64,000 nucleotides of DNA from Acidobacteriota bacterium (GTDB lineage: Bacteria; Acidobacteriota; Blastocatellia; Pyrinomonadales; Pyrinomonadaceae), in the NCBI GenBank assembly GCA_016703965.1, contig JADJBB010000021.1, positions 868,001 to 932,000 on the forward strand. Direction: 5' to 3'. The notes below the pieces were generated by a model. That model worked only from the letters and a program-made list of their open reading frames with translations, was not told the origin of the DNA and ran no database searches. Below are positions 8,417-18,607 of the stretch, one piece after another (positions within the stretch are counted from its first letter, which is position 1; every line of letters begins with the position of its first letter). Both the position numbers and the translations under genes were made by a program.

Positions 8417-10510
8417 TTACGCGGGCTGTTGTGACTTGGGGCGGATTATGGTGTTGATGACTCGTGCGAGGTCGTTTTCTTTTAGGGGCTTGATCAGGTA
8501 ATCGGATGCTCCCAGCTCGAGGGCTCTTTGGCGATGGTTCTCGGCGTCGAGGGATGTGACCATGACGACGGGGAAGTGGCCGAAGTTTTCGTCGGTCTTT
8601 ATGTATTCGAGGAAACCCCAGCCGTCGATCTGCGGCATTTCTACGTCTGAGAGAATAAGATCGGGTTCCCATTCGCCGTTGAGCAGCAGCTCGAGGGCGT
8701 CGGCGCCATTGTTGGCGGTGATGACGCGGAGGCCGGCTTGCTCGACGAGTTTGGTGGACTGGCGGCGGATACTCGGGCTGTCGTCGACGATGAGGACGAG
8801 CGGCGGCAGATCAGATGACGTATTTTCGGCCACAGAGACGGCTATATTCTCCACACTGGCGGGTTGTGTACCGAGCGGCATTAGTATCGTAAACGTCGTT
8901 CCGCGTTGCGGTTCTGACTTAACGATCACAGTGCCTCCGCGGCTCTCGATCGCTTCTTTGACGATGCTCATCCCGACTCCGCGACCGGCGTTCATGTCGA
9001 GCTTGTCGGCGGTGGTAAGGCCTCGATTGAATATCAACTCCAGTGCGTCGCGGTCGCTCATCGAATCGGCCTGATGCTCGGTGATGATCCCGCTGGCTAT
9101 TGCTTTTTCCCGCAGCTTCGTCGGAGAGATGCCGCCGCCGTCATCCGTTACAGATAAGACGATGGCTTCGTCATCAGCTTCGATACTGACGACGATGCGG
9201 CCGCGTTCCGGTTTGCCGATCAGGCGGCGCGTGTCCGGTGATTCGATGCCGTGAACGACGGCGTTTTTCAGAAGGTGCAGCATCGGCTCGATCAGAGCGT
9301 CGATCACCTGCGTGTCGATCTCGACCTCGCCATTCTCGATCTCGAGGACCGCTTTTTTACCTTCGTCCGTGCAGGTTACGTTCACATTGCGGCCGAGCCG
9401 TGTCTCAAGCGTGCCGAATTTGACCATACGAATGCGAAGCAGTTTCGTCTGGATCTCGTCTGTCAGCGCTTTTTGAGCTTCTAAGAGAACTTCAAATTTT
9501 CCGATCGCCTCGGCGCTCTGATCGTTCATCAGGCCGAAGTCCGCGATCCTTTCCTCGACTGCAGAACGGTTAACGATCAAGCTTCTTGAGAGTTTGATCA
9601 GTTCGTCTAGCCTGTCCAGCGAGACGCGGACGATGGGTGTCGTCGTTGATCTGGAAGGGTCGGGTCGGGTCGGGGCTTGGGTCGTAGCCGCCGAGTTTTC
9701 GGGCCGTGGTTTGTCGCCATTGCCTGACAAGGATAAGCACGCCATGGCGGCAGCGTACCTTCGGTCCAGGTCTCCGTCGTCGTCAAAAGACTTGGCGGCT
9801 GCGATATCGGTAAGGCGTTTTGAGGATGCGACGAGGAAACTCAGGATCTCGGGCACGGCTTCGCAACGCGTCTCGACCATTTTGTCGAGCAGGTCTTCCA
9901 TCCGATGAGCGGTCTCAGACGCCTCTTTAAGCCCGACGATGCCGGCGGCGCCTTTGAAAGTGTGGGCATTGCGGCGAACTTCCCACAGAGCATTCTGGTC
10001 GGCGGGGAATTCGGAAAGGATGCCGAGATTTTCGGCGATATTCGAGAGCAGATCGTCGGCCTCGGAGCGAAAGATGTCGAGCGTTTCTTCGTCGATCTCA
10101 AATTCTTCAGCCGCCGGCTCCGGTATATGCTCTTTTCGCGGCATCAGATCATCGAATGACGCCTCGATGAAACCGGCAATATCAGATAAGAAATCTTCCG
10201 AGTGCATCGGAACGTCCCAAACAGCAGCTTCGATACGCGCGACGATATCCAGTGCCGAATAAGCGGCACCGGGCGAGATCTTCTCAGCCGAACTGAACTG
10301 GTCGATCAGCTCTTCGCATTCGCAGCAGAGCTTTTCGATCGCGGGCATCTCATTCGCGAGAGATGCGGCCTTAAGGCGTGCGAGATTGCGACGCGGAACG
10401 TCGAGGTCCGACGCGTCACCAGTCTGAGCGACTATAAGAAGGCTGCTTCGGACAGATGCGAGATCATCCTCGGCAGCCATTACAAATGTTTGGAGTTTTT
10501 CTCGGTCCAT
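8417..10510 (-). CDS. CheA-like hybrid histidine kinase with C-terminal receiver domain
   Basis: 697 residues, cytoplasmic. An N-terminal helical region (1-130) looks like a degenerate HPt domain without the histidine. A true HPt follows, with the phosphorylatable His in AHTFKGAAG near residue 182. A dimerisation segment (about 290-380) leads into a CheA-type ATPase with the N box HLLKNAVVHG near 413, DDGGG and GRGVGMSIV. A receiver domain closes the protein (DDSP near 571, Asp in LILSDVEMPQ near 617, Lys in YLIKPL). The CheW-like P5 domain that normally couples CheA to receptors is absent between ATPase and receiver. It lies 35 bases downstream of the TPR-receiver gene and is probably its partner. 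Confidence 0.9.
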   Translation of the reverse strand: MDREKLQTFVMAAEDDLASVRSSLLIVAQTGDASDLDVPRRNLARLKAASLANEMPAIEKLCCECEELIDQFSSAEKISPGAAYSALDIVARIEAAVWDVPMHSEDFLSDIAGFIEASFDDLMPRKEHIPEPAAEEFEIDEETLDIFRSEADDLLSNIAENLGILSEFPADQNALWEVRRNAHTFKGAAGIVGLKEASETAHRMEDLLDKMVETRCEAVPEILSFLVASSKRLTDIAAAKSFDDDGDLDRRYAAAMACLSLSGNGDKPRPENSAATTQAPTRPDPSRSTTTPIVRVSLDRLDELIKLSRSLIVNRSAVEERIADFGLMNDQSAEAIGKFEVLLEAQKALTDEIQTKLLRIRMVKFGTLETRLGRNVNVTCTDEGKKAVLEIENGEVEIDTQVIDALIEPMLHLLKNAVVHGIESPDTRRLIGKPERGRIVVSIEADDEAIVLSVTDDGGGISPTKLREKAIASGIITEHQADSMSDRDALELIFNRGLTTADKLDMNAGRGVGMSIVKEAIESRGGTVIVKSEPQRGTTFTILMPLGTQPASVENIAVSVAENTSSDLPPLVLIVDDSPSIRRQSTKLVEQAGLRVITANNGADALELLLNGEWEPDLILSDVEMPQIDGWGFLEYIKTDENFGHFPVVMVTSLDAENHRQRALELGASDYLIKPLKENDLARVINTIIRPKSQQPA

Positions 10511-10545
10511 CGTTACCGCCGGGGCATGAGCGGTCTAGGCAGGAT

Positions 10546-13005
10546 CTAGCTAACCTCGACTTCGTCTGGAAGCAGATAGGTTTCGAGTGCTTTCATGAGA
10601 GTTTCCGGGCCGAATGGCTTCGTGACGTAACCGCTGGTTCCGGCCATGCGGCCGCGGACCTTGTCAAAGAAACCGTCCTTGCCTGAGATCATCACAACGG
10701 GAAGATTTTTTCCGGCCGGATTTGCACGAATCTGTTTGCAGACCTCGTAACCGTCCATACGCGGCATTGTGATATCGAGCAGAACGAGGTCCGGCATTCC
10801 TTCATCAAGCTTGGCGAGTGCATCGACGCCGTCAACGGCACAGACGACGAGATGGCCTGATTTTTCAAGCTTGCCGGAGATCAATTTGCGGACGGTCGGG
10901 CTGTCGTCAACGACCAGTATCTTTTTGCCTTTCGGCATTGCCAGGTGGGATTCTGACTGGCGGCGCATCTCTTCCATGCGGATAGCGATGGTGTTGACCT
11001 GGCCCGAGAGAATTACGTTATTCGGGTTGAGCCTGCACGCTTCCTGCAGATACCTGAATCCGGCGTCGCTGTTCCCGAGATTGAAATGGCCGATCGCGAG
11101 AGCGGTAAATTCCGCTTCGGAAAATTCGCGCATGTTCCATTCTGCCTCCATAGAGGTGACGGCATTCTGGACGATTTCACGGTTTGCGTTGGTGCCGGCG
11201 AGGAGCTTTTCGAGGTCAGAGAGCGTGAGGGTCGCATTGCACGAAACGCACTCAAAAGCCTGAGCATCATTCGGCGAAAAGCAGAATGGGCAGGCGTTCG
11301 CAGCCGGAGCGACCTGTTCAACAGATCCAAAAACTTCTTCAAAAAATGCAGGAGATTCAACTGGTGCGGGTTCTTCGAACATCCGATCAAAGTGCGAAAC
11401 CGGTGCTTCTGAGATAAACGGATCCGGGTTCAAAGCTTCCTGAACAAACGGAGCGAGGCTGTCCATCGTCTCGGTGCTTGGATCTGCATCTTCGACGACC
11501 GGGCCGAACATTTCCTCGACCGAGCGATGCGGTTCAGGCGGTGCCGTGAATTCCATCACTTCGGTAGGTTCGCTGCTGAATGCGACAGTTTCGTGTGTAT
11601 CTTCCTCGGCCGCAGGAGCGGCTTCAGGTTCGAACATCGAGGCGGCATCGACCTGAGTGTCGACGACGGGTTGCGGTTCTTCGATCTTGAATGTCTCTTC
11701 CGTCTGGCGGTATGCGAATTCGACGGCGGCGTCGAGAGCTTGCGTCGGACGCGATTCTTCGACCGATCCGTCAACGAAAGCTTCCGATTCGGCGGCCGGC
11801 ATTGCGGGAGCTTCCATCGCAAAAACCGGCTCTTCCTGAACTGTTTCGACCGGTTCCGGCGCGAACACTTCTTCCGATGCAGCAGTTTCTTCGACCGGTG
11901 CGGCAACAAGTTCTTCAGGGGCTTCGGTCTTTACTTCTTCCTTCTGTTCGGGGGCCGAGCCAAATGTCAGGGAGAGAAACGCGAGGCCGGAGCGGGCGGC
12001 GGCATTCTCAGGATCTATTTCGAGAGCTTTTTCGAGAGCTTCGACCTTTTCGTCGAGCGAGACCGAAAGGTGCGATTTGAGCAGCCAGGCGTCGCCCGAA
12101 TCGGGAACATCTTTTACAAAATTATCGAGGATATCCAGTGCCTTCTGTCGGTCACCGGTTGCGGCGGCGGATCTTGCTTCGTCGAAGGCAGCCTTCGAAC
12201 GCGAGCGTTTGATCGCGGTGATCGTATCCTGTGCGTGCTGATTTGCGGGGTTGACCTCGAGGACTTTATTGAGAAATTCGACTTTCTCGTCGTCAGTGCC
12301 GGCGGTATCCGCCATGATCAACCATGCGTTCTCGCGGATCTCCGGGGATTCGTGGTTGAACAAAGGTTCGAGCAGTTCTGCCGCCTTTTCGGTTTCGCCG
12401 GCGGCGACAAACGCACTTGCTTCCTCAAGTCTGGCGACGGTACGGGAAAAATTGATCTTCTCGACGGCTTCGGCTGCGTCGGTGTTCTCAGGATTGAGGG
12501 CTAGGGTCCGATCATAAAATTCGAGCTTCTGATCATCTGAAGCCGCGAGAGCGGCTTTCCAGAACCATGCGGGCTCGCAGTTTTCATCGTGGGCCAGTGC
12601 CTGTTCGAGGCACTGTGACGCGAGTGCCATTGAACCATCGTTCCGGGCGGCGAGAGCACGCTGAACGAAGGTTTTCGCCAGCAAAGAGTTCGTTGCCGAA
12701 CGCCATTCCGCTGCCTTCTCGTTTGCCGGATTGATCTCTAGAACGCGATTGAGGAATGCGAGAAGCTCCTCAGGATAATCGCTGATCGAAGCGAGCCACA
12801 TCCAGGCGTCCTCGCTTGCGGGGTTGAGAGCAGTCGCTTGTGAGAGCAACTTTCGAGCATGGTCGCGGTCACCGCTTTGTGCGGCAGCGATGCCCTTTTT
12901 TAGCAGCGAGTCAAAGTCCCACGAGCTGGCCGAAAAGGCGTTTTCGTGGACTTCATTTTCAACAAGCGGAAAAGCGGTGGAACTAGTGTCGAAATCTAAT
13001 CTCAT
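10546..13005 (-). CDS. TPR protein with zinc ribbon and C-terminal response-regulator domain
   Basis: 819 residues, no signal peptide. About ten TPR-like helical repeats fill residues 25-350 (repeated AxxxxPxxxxAWxxxAxxS words). An acidic Glu/Ala/Pro-rich linker of some 200 residues follows. CPFCFSPNDAQAFECVSC near 570-590 is a four-cysteine zinc ribbon. Two further TPR-like helices precede a receiver domain (LVVDDSPTVRK near 695, phosphorylatable Asp in LVLLDITMPRMDG, Lys in VTKPFGPE). There is no output domain, so the phosphorylated receiver probably changes protein contacts, as in PilG or CheY-type proteins. It is cotranscribed with the CheA-like kinase downstream. Confidence 0.88.
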   Translation of the reverse strand: MRLDFDTSSTAFPLVENEVHENAFSASSWDFDSLLKKGIAAAQSGDRDHARKLLSQATALNPASEDAWMWLASISDYPEELLAFLNRVLEINPANEKAAEWRSATNSLLAKTFVQRALAARNDGSMALASQCLEQALAHDENCEPAWFWKAALAASDDQKLEFYDRTLALNPENTDAAEAVEKINFSRTVARLEEASAFVAAGETEKAAELLEPLFNHESPEIRENAWLIMADTAGTDDEKVEFLNKVLEVNPANQHAQDTITAIKRSRSKAAFDEARSAAATGDRQKALDILDNFVKDVPDSGDAWLLKSHLSVSLDEKVEALEKALEIDPENAAARSGLAFLSLTFGSAPEQKEEVKTEAPEELVAAPVEETAASEEVFAPEPVETVQEEPVFAMEAPAMPAAESEAFVDGSVEESRPTQALDAAVEFAYRQTEETFKIEEPQPVVDTQVDAASMFEPEAAPAAEEDTHETVAFSSEPTEVMEFTAPPEPHRSVEEMFGPVVEDADPSTETMDSLAPFVQEALNPDPFISEAPVSHFDRMFEEPAPVESPAFFEEVFGSVEQVAPAANACPFCFSPNDAQAFECVSCNATLTLSDLEKLLAGTNANREIVQNAVTSMEAEWNMREFSEAEFTALAIGHFNLGNSDAGFRYLQEACRLNPNNVILSGQVNTIAIRMEEMRRQSESHLAMPKGKKILVVDDSPTVRKLISGKLEKSGHLVVCAVDGVDALAKLDEGMPDLVLLDITMPRMDGYEVCKQIRANPAGKNLPVVMISGKDGFFDKVRGRMAGTSGYVTKPFGPETLMKALETYLLPDEVEVS

Positions 13006-13275
13006 AATGTGTCAGGCGGGAAGTTCGGTTCTTTGAGAGTTTTGGAATGGGCTACATGAGCAAGTACCCAATTCGGCACGGGACTCAAAGGCAATACCGA
13101 TGCCACGATGATCGCGGTGCGGCACGCATTGTTAAAACTAGTATTTATGCCTAAAATAATGGCTGTAAACAGGCTGCTGGATCCTGTCTCGCCCGGCCGC
13201 GATACGCCGCCGATGCCTGAATGTGACAAATATTGGCGCTTCCCGTTGACAAAAATTCGTAACATTTTCGATCCG

Positions 13276-14241
13276 ATGACAAATATCATTCCCGACTACG
13301 ACGTGATAATTATCGGCGGCGGCCCAGCGGGTTTGTCGGCAGCTCTTTGGTGCTCTGATCTGGGAATGAGAGCTGTATTGCTCGAAAAAGAAGAAGAGTT
13401 TGGCGGCCAATTATTGCGGACCTTCAATCTGATAAGAAACTATCCCGGAATAGAGGAGTCGACCGGACAGGAGATCCGCGATAGCTTCCTTTCTCAGGTC
13501 GTGCACGGTAAGGTCGAACGCCGCACCGGCGTAGCGATCAGCCGCGTTGACCTCGCGTCAAAGACGATCTGGATGGAAAATGGCGCGAGCCTGACTTCGA
13601 ACGCGATCATTATCGCTACCGGAGTCCGCAGGCGAAAATTGGGAGTGGCGGGCGAGGATGAATTCGTTGGGCGCGGGATCCTTGATTCCGGAGTAAGGAA
13701 TCGGGAAACTGTTGCCGGGAAGGACGTTGTAATTGTTGGCGGCGGCGATGCTGCTCTTGAGAATGCGATCATTCTCGGAGAAAATGCGAGAACCGTTACG
13801 CTTGTCCACAGGAGCAATGAATTTCGAGCTCGGCCCCACTTCATCGAGACTGCCTCGCATATGCAGAATGTGACTTTCAGGCTGAATACCCGCATCACAT
13901 CGATATGTGGGAACACTAATGTCAGCGCAGTCGAGTTATTCGATACAGCAACGGCTGAAAGCTCTGTTATGGCGGCGGATGCGGTTTTGATCAGGGTGGG
14001 TGTCATGCCAAATACCGACCTTTTTCAGGACCAGATCGAGCTTGATCAAAACGGCTATATAAAAGTCGACGCCGCATGCTCGACGAATATTGAAGGCGTT
14101 TTTGTGGTGGGTGATGTTGCAAATCCGGTCGCACCCACGATCGTCTCGGCCGCCGGGATGGGGGCGACTGCCGCCAAAAACGCAGAGATACTAGCAAAGC
14201 GGCTTACCGACGCCGCGGCGATCAAAGAACGATCAATGTGA
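13276..14241 (+). CDS. Thioredoxin-reductase-like FAD/NAD(P) flavoprotein lacking the redox CxxC
   Basis: 321 residues from the ATG at 13276, which directly precedes the FAD-binding segment; the longer frame from 13108 adds a run with no family similarity. The FAD motif is VIIIGGGPAGLSAA near residues 10-23, the NAD(P) motif VIVGGGDAALENA near 156-168, and the C-terminal FAD contact VFVVGDVANPVAPTIVSAAG near 280. The layout is that of low-molecular-weight thioredoxin reductase. At the place of its CATC pair, after GRG, the sequence reads LDSGVRNR, so both catalytic cysteines are missing. It cannot reduce thioredoxin in the usual way; it may be a ferredoxin-NADP-reductase-like or other diaphorase enzyme. 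Confidence 0.85.
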   Translation: MTNIIPDYDVIIIGGGPAGLSAALWCSDLGMRAVLLEKEEEFGGQLLRTFNLIRNYPGIEESTGQEIRDSFLSQVVHGKVERRTGVAISRVDLASKTIWMENGASLTSNAIIIATGVRRRKLGVAGEDEFVGRGILDSGVRNRETVAGKDVVIVGGGDAALENAIILGENARTVTLVHRSNEFRARPHFIETASHMQNVTFRLNTRITSICGNTNVSAVELFDTATAESSVMAADAVLIRVGVMPNTDLFQDQIELDQNGYIKVDAACSTNIEGVFVVGDVANPVAPTIVSAAGMGATAAKNAEILAKRLTDAAAIKERSM

Positions 14242-14729
14242 ACATAAACGGATCTTATCCATTTATTTGAAAATTTCTCCATAAAACTATTCGAAACTTC
14301 CACATTTTGAGCCCGAACCGCTCGAATGAGGGACCGAGATCCTTCGTTTCGCGAGGCGACGGCAAGCCGGATCAAGGCAAAAATCCCCAATTTGGCATTT
14401 TGAAACCGTATTTTTTAAGCTGATAAAGCTATTCTGCCGCCAACACAGCGTTATAGCCCCAGTATCCCGTTTGATGGCACGCTGTGTGCCTTGACCAAAT
14501 CGTCCATCCATTTAATTGTGATAGAAAATTTACGCTCAGATCGTTCTTAGCATTAGTTCATACCCTTGGAGGGGTAATTAATCTTTAGATGACTAGCTAT
14601 TTGTATCCCAAAAAACGCACCTCGGGTCCAACGGCAATACGGACCCTGGTTTTGGCGTGAGTGGATTTTTTGGCCATCCCGGAAAAACTTTGGGAAGGCG
14701 TTTTCAAGAGGTAATTTAGGAGGAAATGT
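14242..14729. other. Long leader/intergenic region before the TonB-dependent receptor gene
   Basis: No credible gene in about 490 bases. A possible promoter is TTGACC at 14491-14496 with an AT-rich TTTAATTG at 14511-14518, but the spacing is short, so it is weak. The last bases hold AGGAGG, the ribosome-binding site of the receptor gene. The length leaves room for a structured 5' leader that I cannot assign. Confidence 0.35.
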
Positions 14730-17700
14730 ATGAAAAATAGGAACCTGATGGTTAGTTTTTTAACATCAGCTCTGATGATCGTACTTTTTACTGCGTCTGC
14801 CTTGGCGCAAGTAGGTACATCGACCGTAACCGGTAGCATCACCGATCCGCAGGGCCGGGCCGTAGCCGGCGCGACGGTAAAACTAATTGGTGCTCAAGGT
14901 GGCTCTGGACGTTCAGCGGTCTCAAACGATGCTGGCGTTTACACATTCCCGTCGACCGCACCCGGAATGTATAAGATCGAGGTCGAGATGACCGGCTTCA
15001 AAAAAGCTACGGTCGCGAATTTCAAAGCGGCGGTCGACAGCTCGAGCACGATCAACGTCGTCCTCGAGATCGGCCAGGTCACGGAGACCGTTATGGTTGA
15101 CGCCGGCGGACTGGAAAGTATCGTCAACGTCGCTGACGCCAGTCTCGGTAATACCTTCGTTTCACGTCAGATCGAACAGCTTCCGCTGCAGGGACGAAAC
15201 GTCGCTAACCTTTTGAGCCTTCAGGCCGGTGTTACACCGGACGGCTCGGTTACGGGCGGACGCTCTGACCAGGCGAATATAACACTTGACGGTATCGACG
15301 TTAACAACCAACAAAATGCTTCGGCTTTCTCGCCGGTTCTGCGTGTCAACCCTGACTCGGTCGACGAGTTTCGCGTTACGACATCGAATCCTGACGCCAG
15401 CAAAGGCCGTTCATCGGGTGCCCAGATCTCGCTGATCACGAAGAGCGGTTCAAACAAATTCACCGGAGCACTCTACGAATATCATCGTAACACCGCGACG
15501 AGTGCTAATGATTGGTTCAACAACGCAGCCGGCAGTTTTGTCGCGACTGATCCTGACGTGATATCGGGACGTGCGGCAGTGGGCGATCCAAAGATCCCTC
15601 GGCCAAAACTGATCCGCAATCTTTTTGGCGGACGTCTCGGCGGCCCTATCGTTAAGGACAAACTTTTCTTTTTCTACAACTACGAAGGAATGCGCGAAGC
15701 AAAGGGAACCTCGGTTTCCCGCACCGTCCCGCTCGCAAGCCTCGGAGCCGGGCAGATCCAGTTCGTCGATAATACCGGCCAATCCTGGACCATCGGAACC
15801 GCGGCGATAAATACCTTCACGATCAACAACGTCGCGATGGTTGACGTCAACCCGCTTGTTCCAACGCTTTTCTCGACGGTTTCGGCTCGATATCGAGCTA
15901 ATGACAACACGCTCGGCGATGGCCGTAACAGTGGTGGTTTCCGATTCAACGCTTCGACGCCAGTTGAGCAAAATGCTCACACCGCACGTATCGACTGGAA
16001 TGTGACCCGAGATCAGAAGCATGTGATCTCGCTCCGCGGCAACTATCAGCAGGATATCACCGGTGCCGCTCCGTATTTTCCTGATACGCCGGCGACCAAT
16101 ACATGGAGCCACCCGATGGGTTTTGCGGCATCGCACACATGGCTGCTGAGCAGCAATCTGACCAACCGCTTCAGCTATGGCCAGACGCGTATCGCATTCA
16201 GCAACCAGGGCGACTCGAATGATCCGGCGATCTCGTTCCGTTATATCTTTCAGCCGAGCGGGTTTGTCCGTACATTCAACCGCACCAATCCGACTACGAA
16301 TATCACCGACGATATTACCTGGATCAAAGGTAACCATACGTGGCAGTTCGGTACCAACATTCGTCTGATCAAGAACACTCGAGTTGATTTTTCCAAAGCG
16401 TTCGACAACGGCCAGACAAACCCGAGTGCGTACGCGAGCAATGCTGCCAGAACAGCGATCAACCAGTACATTACCGCCCAGACGGGAGCAACCAGAAGCG
16501 TTGCTTCGGCATGGGACGTTCCAACACAGGGAGCTTTGGTTGCGCTTATTGGTCGCTTGAGCGGTTACGGCGCAAACTTTAATTTCAAGACCGACGGTTC
16601 GCTCGTTGGTGCAAACACAGGTATTAAACGCGAATTCAAGACAGAAGAATATGATTTCTATGTTCAGGATTCATGGAAGTTCCGTCCGAACGTAACATTC
16701 ACCATGGGCTTGCGATACGGCCTCAGCGTTCCGGTTTACGAGACTCAGGGCTACGAGACCGTTCCGAGCATCCAATTGTCGACGTATCTTGAAAATGCGA
16801 GGTTAGCGATGAACATTGGCGGCAACTACAGAGAGCCGCTTTCCGTTCGTCTCGCCGGCAAGGTCAACGGCAAGGACAGTATCTACCCGATGGATAAAGA
16901 TAACTTCCAGCCGCGTCTTTCGGTCGCATGGTCGCCGGATTTTAAGTCCGGATTTTTGGGTAAGCTTTTCGGCAAGGAATCAGAATCGGTCTTTCGTGCT
17001 GGTTTTTCGATCACCAATGATTATTTCGGCCAGCAGCTCGCGACCAATTGGGACGGATCCAACACACTGGGATTCTCGTCTGCATCGAGTATCAATGTTA
17101 ACACCTTTAATCTGACGACCAATCCGGCACCGCTTTACACGGGCCCAAGCATGTCGATCAGAACACTGCCGAACATCATCACACCGGCAAATCTGAGCTT
17201 CCCGCAGACGGCACCATTCCGAAATCCGGGAGCTGGCAAGATCGAGACTTCGCTTGACCAGGACCTGCAGTCGCCGATCAACTATTCGTGGAACATCAGC
17301 TATGGCCGCAAACTTCCTGGCAATATCTGGATGGATGCCGCGTACGTCGGACGTCTCGCACGCAACCTTTTGGCTGGACGCGACGTGATGATGCTTCGTG
17401 ATATCCGTGACCCGATTTCCGGCGTCAGCTTTAACGAGGCAGGGACGATCCTTGATCGCCAGCTTCAGGCTGGTGCGGCCGCATCGACCGTTGCATCGAT
17501 CCCGTTCTACGACAATATGTGGGCTCCGGGCACGCTCCGGAACTACTTTGGGTGCCCGACTGGTACACCAGCAACTTGTACCAACACTCAAGCCGTTTAC
17601 GGCCTGCAGCCGAATGCGGGTGACTGGACCTACACGATGCAGCTGCTCGATCAGGCGTCTGGTTCGCGCTACTTCTTCCAGGGCCAATATGACTCACTGT

Positions 17701-18527
17701 CAGCATTTGGAACGGTCGGTACCTCTGACTATCACGGTGCGACACTCACATTCCGTCAGCGTCTTTCGGCCGGCGTAACGTGGGACTTTAACTATACGTT
17801 TGCCAAATCGCTCGATGATTCGTCAGGCCTTCAGACCGGCGGCTTGTTCGGTTCGACCTTTATCTTGAATGCTTTCAGGCTTAGAGATCAGCGTGCGCCG
17901 TCCGATTTTGACCTCAAGCACGTTGCTAACTTCAACGGTATTTGGGACATCCCGATCGGCAAGGGCCGCAAGTTCGGCTCTGGCATGAACAAGGTGCTCA
18001 ACGCACTGGTCGGCGGCTGGCAGATGAGTGGAATTTTCCGTTACGATTCGGGCTATCCGGTGGTTGACGGCTGGTACGATTCGACCGGCTGGCAGACGAA
18101 CTGGAACATCCGCAGCTACAACACGCAGCTTCGTCCGGTTGCGACTGGAACGTATTATGGCGCTAAGGCTTCATCATGCACGACCGGTTGCACGCTGCCC
18201 AACCTGTTCGCAGATCCGAACGCTGCGTACGCTGCGTTCCGCACGCCGCATCCGGGCGAAACGGGAACCCGAAACGGTGTTCGCTATCCCGGATCGTTCA
18301 ACATCGATGCGGGTCTCGCAAAGTCCTTTGACATGCCTTATCGCGAAGGCCACAAGCTGACGTTTCGCTGGGATGTCTTCAACGTAACGAACACGCCGTT
18401 CTTCGACGGCCAGGCAGCGACGACGATCGGCTATACCGGATCTGCCGCCACCGCATCGTTCGGCCGTTACACCGATATGCGTAATTCGCCAAGGATCATG
18501 CAGTTCGCCCTTCGCTACGATTTCTAG
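14730..18527 (+). CDS. TonB-dependent receptor, Oar-like, with N-terminal carboxypeptidase-regulatory domain
   Basis: 1265 residues with AGGAGG six bases before the ATG. Signal peptide at 1-26 (ends SALAQ). Residues about 30-110 form a carboxypeptidase-regulatory-like beta-sandwich (GSITDPQGRAVAGATVKL, GVYTFPSTAPGMYKIEV). A plug-like region follows with LPLQGRNVANLLSLQAGV and DGIDVNNQQ, then a large outer-membrane barrel with many GLRYG, FNVTNT and alternating aromatic strands ending in FALRYDF, a C-terminal aromatic signal for barrel insertion. This is the expanded receptor family of acidobacteria and Myxococcus Oar. It probably imports or binds large organic polymers or peptides; the ligand is unknown. 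The gene stands alone between a long leader and a strong terminator. Confidence 0.92.
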   Translation: MKNRNLMVSFLTSALMIVLFTASALAQVGTSTVTGSITDPQGRAVAGATVKLIGAQGGSGRSAVSNDAGVYTFPSTAPGMYKIEVEMTGFKKATVANFKAAVDSSSTINVVLEIGQVTETVMVDAGGLESIVNVADASLGNTFVSRQIEQLPLQGRNVANLLSLQAGVTPDGSVTGGRSDQANITLDGIDVNNQQNASAFSPVLRVNPDSVDEFRVTTSNPDASKGRSSGAQISLITKSGSNKFTGALYEYHRNTATSANDWFNNAAGSFVATDPDVISGRAAVGDPKIPRPKLIRNLFGGRLGGPIVKDKLFFFYNYEGMREAKGTSVSRTVPLASLGAGQIQFVDNTGQSWTIGTAAINTFTINNVAMVDVNPLVPTLFSTVSARYRANDNTLGDGRNSGGFRFNASTPVEQNAHTARIDWNVTRDQKHVISLRGNYQQDITGAAPYFPDTPATNTWSHPMGFAASHTWLLSSNLTNRFSYGQTRIAFSNQGDSNDPAISFRYIFQPSGFVRTFNRTNPTTNITDDITWIKGNHTWQFGTNIRLIKNTRVDFSKAFDNGQTNPSAYASNAARTAINQYITAQTGATRSVASAWDVPTQGALVALIGRLSGYGANFNFKTDGSLVGANTGIKREFKTEEYDFYVQDSWKFRPNVTFTMGLRYGLSVPVYETQGYETVPSIQLSTYLENARLAMNIGGNYREPLSVRLAGKVNGKDSIYPMDKDNFQPRLSVAWSPDFKSGFLGKLFGKESESVFRAGFSITNDYFGQQLATNWDGSNTLGFSSASSINVNTFNLTTNPAPLYTGPSMSIRTLPNIITPANLSFPQTAPFRNPGAGKIETSLDQDLQSPINYSWNISYGRKLPGNIWMDAAYVGRLARNLLAGRDVMMLRDIRDPISGVSFNEAGTILDRQLQAGAAASTVASIPFYDNMWAPGTLRNYFGCPTGTPATCTNTQAVYGLQPNAGDWTYTMQLLDQASGSRYFFQGQYDSLSAFGTVGTSDYHGATLTFRQRLSAGVTWDFNYTFAKSLDDSSGLQTGGLFGSTFILNAFRLRDQRAPSDFDLKHVANFNGIWDIPIGKGRKFGSGMNKVLNALVGGWQMSGIFRYDSGYPVVDGWYDSTGWQTNWNIRSYNTQLRPVATGTYYGAKASSCTTGCTLPNLFADPNAAYAAFRTPHPGETGTRNGVRYPGSFNIDAGLAKSFDMPYREGHKLTFRWDVFNVTNTPFFDGQAATTIGYTGSAATASFGRYTDMRNSPRIMQFALRYDF

Positions 18528-18551
18528 TCATAGTGCAAGGCATTCCAATAA

Positions 18552-18588
18552 AAAGAGGCTGTCCGGATCATATTCGGACAGCCTCTTT
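18552..18588. terminator. Bidirectional terminator between convergent genes
   Basis: A perfect 14-bp stem (18552-18565 with 18575-18588) closes a 9-base loop. The 3' side continues with TTTCTTTATT and the 5' side is preceded by AATAAAAA, so it can end both the receptor gene on the plus strand and the TPR gene on the minus strand. Confidence 0.9.
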
Positions 18589-18607
18589 CTTTATTGATAA
18601 AACAGAA

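Noticed and set aside
8229..8672. A 147-codon minus-strand frame at the end of the CheA-like gene
   Set aside because: Arg/Pro-rich shadow overlapping the receiver domain in another frame.
11527..12504. A 325-codon plus-strand frame opposite the TPR-receiver gene
   Set aside because: Phe/Arg/Gly-rich shadow of the acidic repeat region; no family similarity.
13108..13275. Upstream extension of the thioredoxin-reductase-like protein by 56 residues
   Set aside because: The extension has no similarity to the family, and the FAD motif starts right after the ATG at 13276.
15450..16337. A 295-codon minus-strand frame inside the TonB-dependent receptor gene
   Set aside because: Shadow of a long, well supported gene; no ribosome-binding site or family motif.
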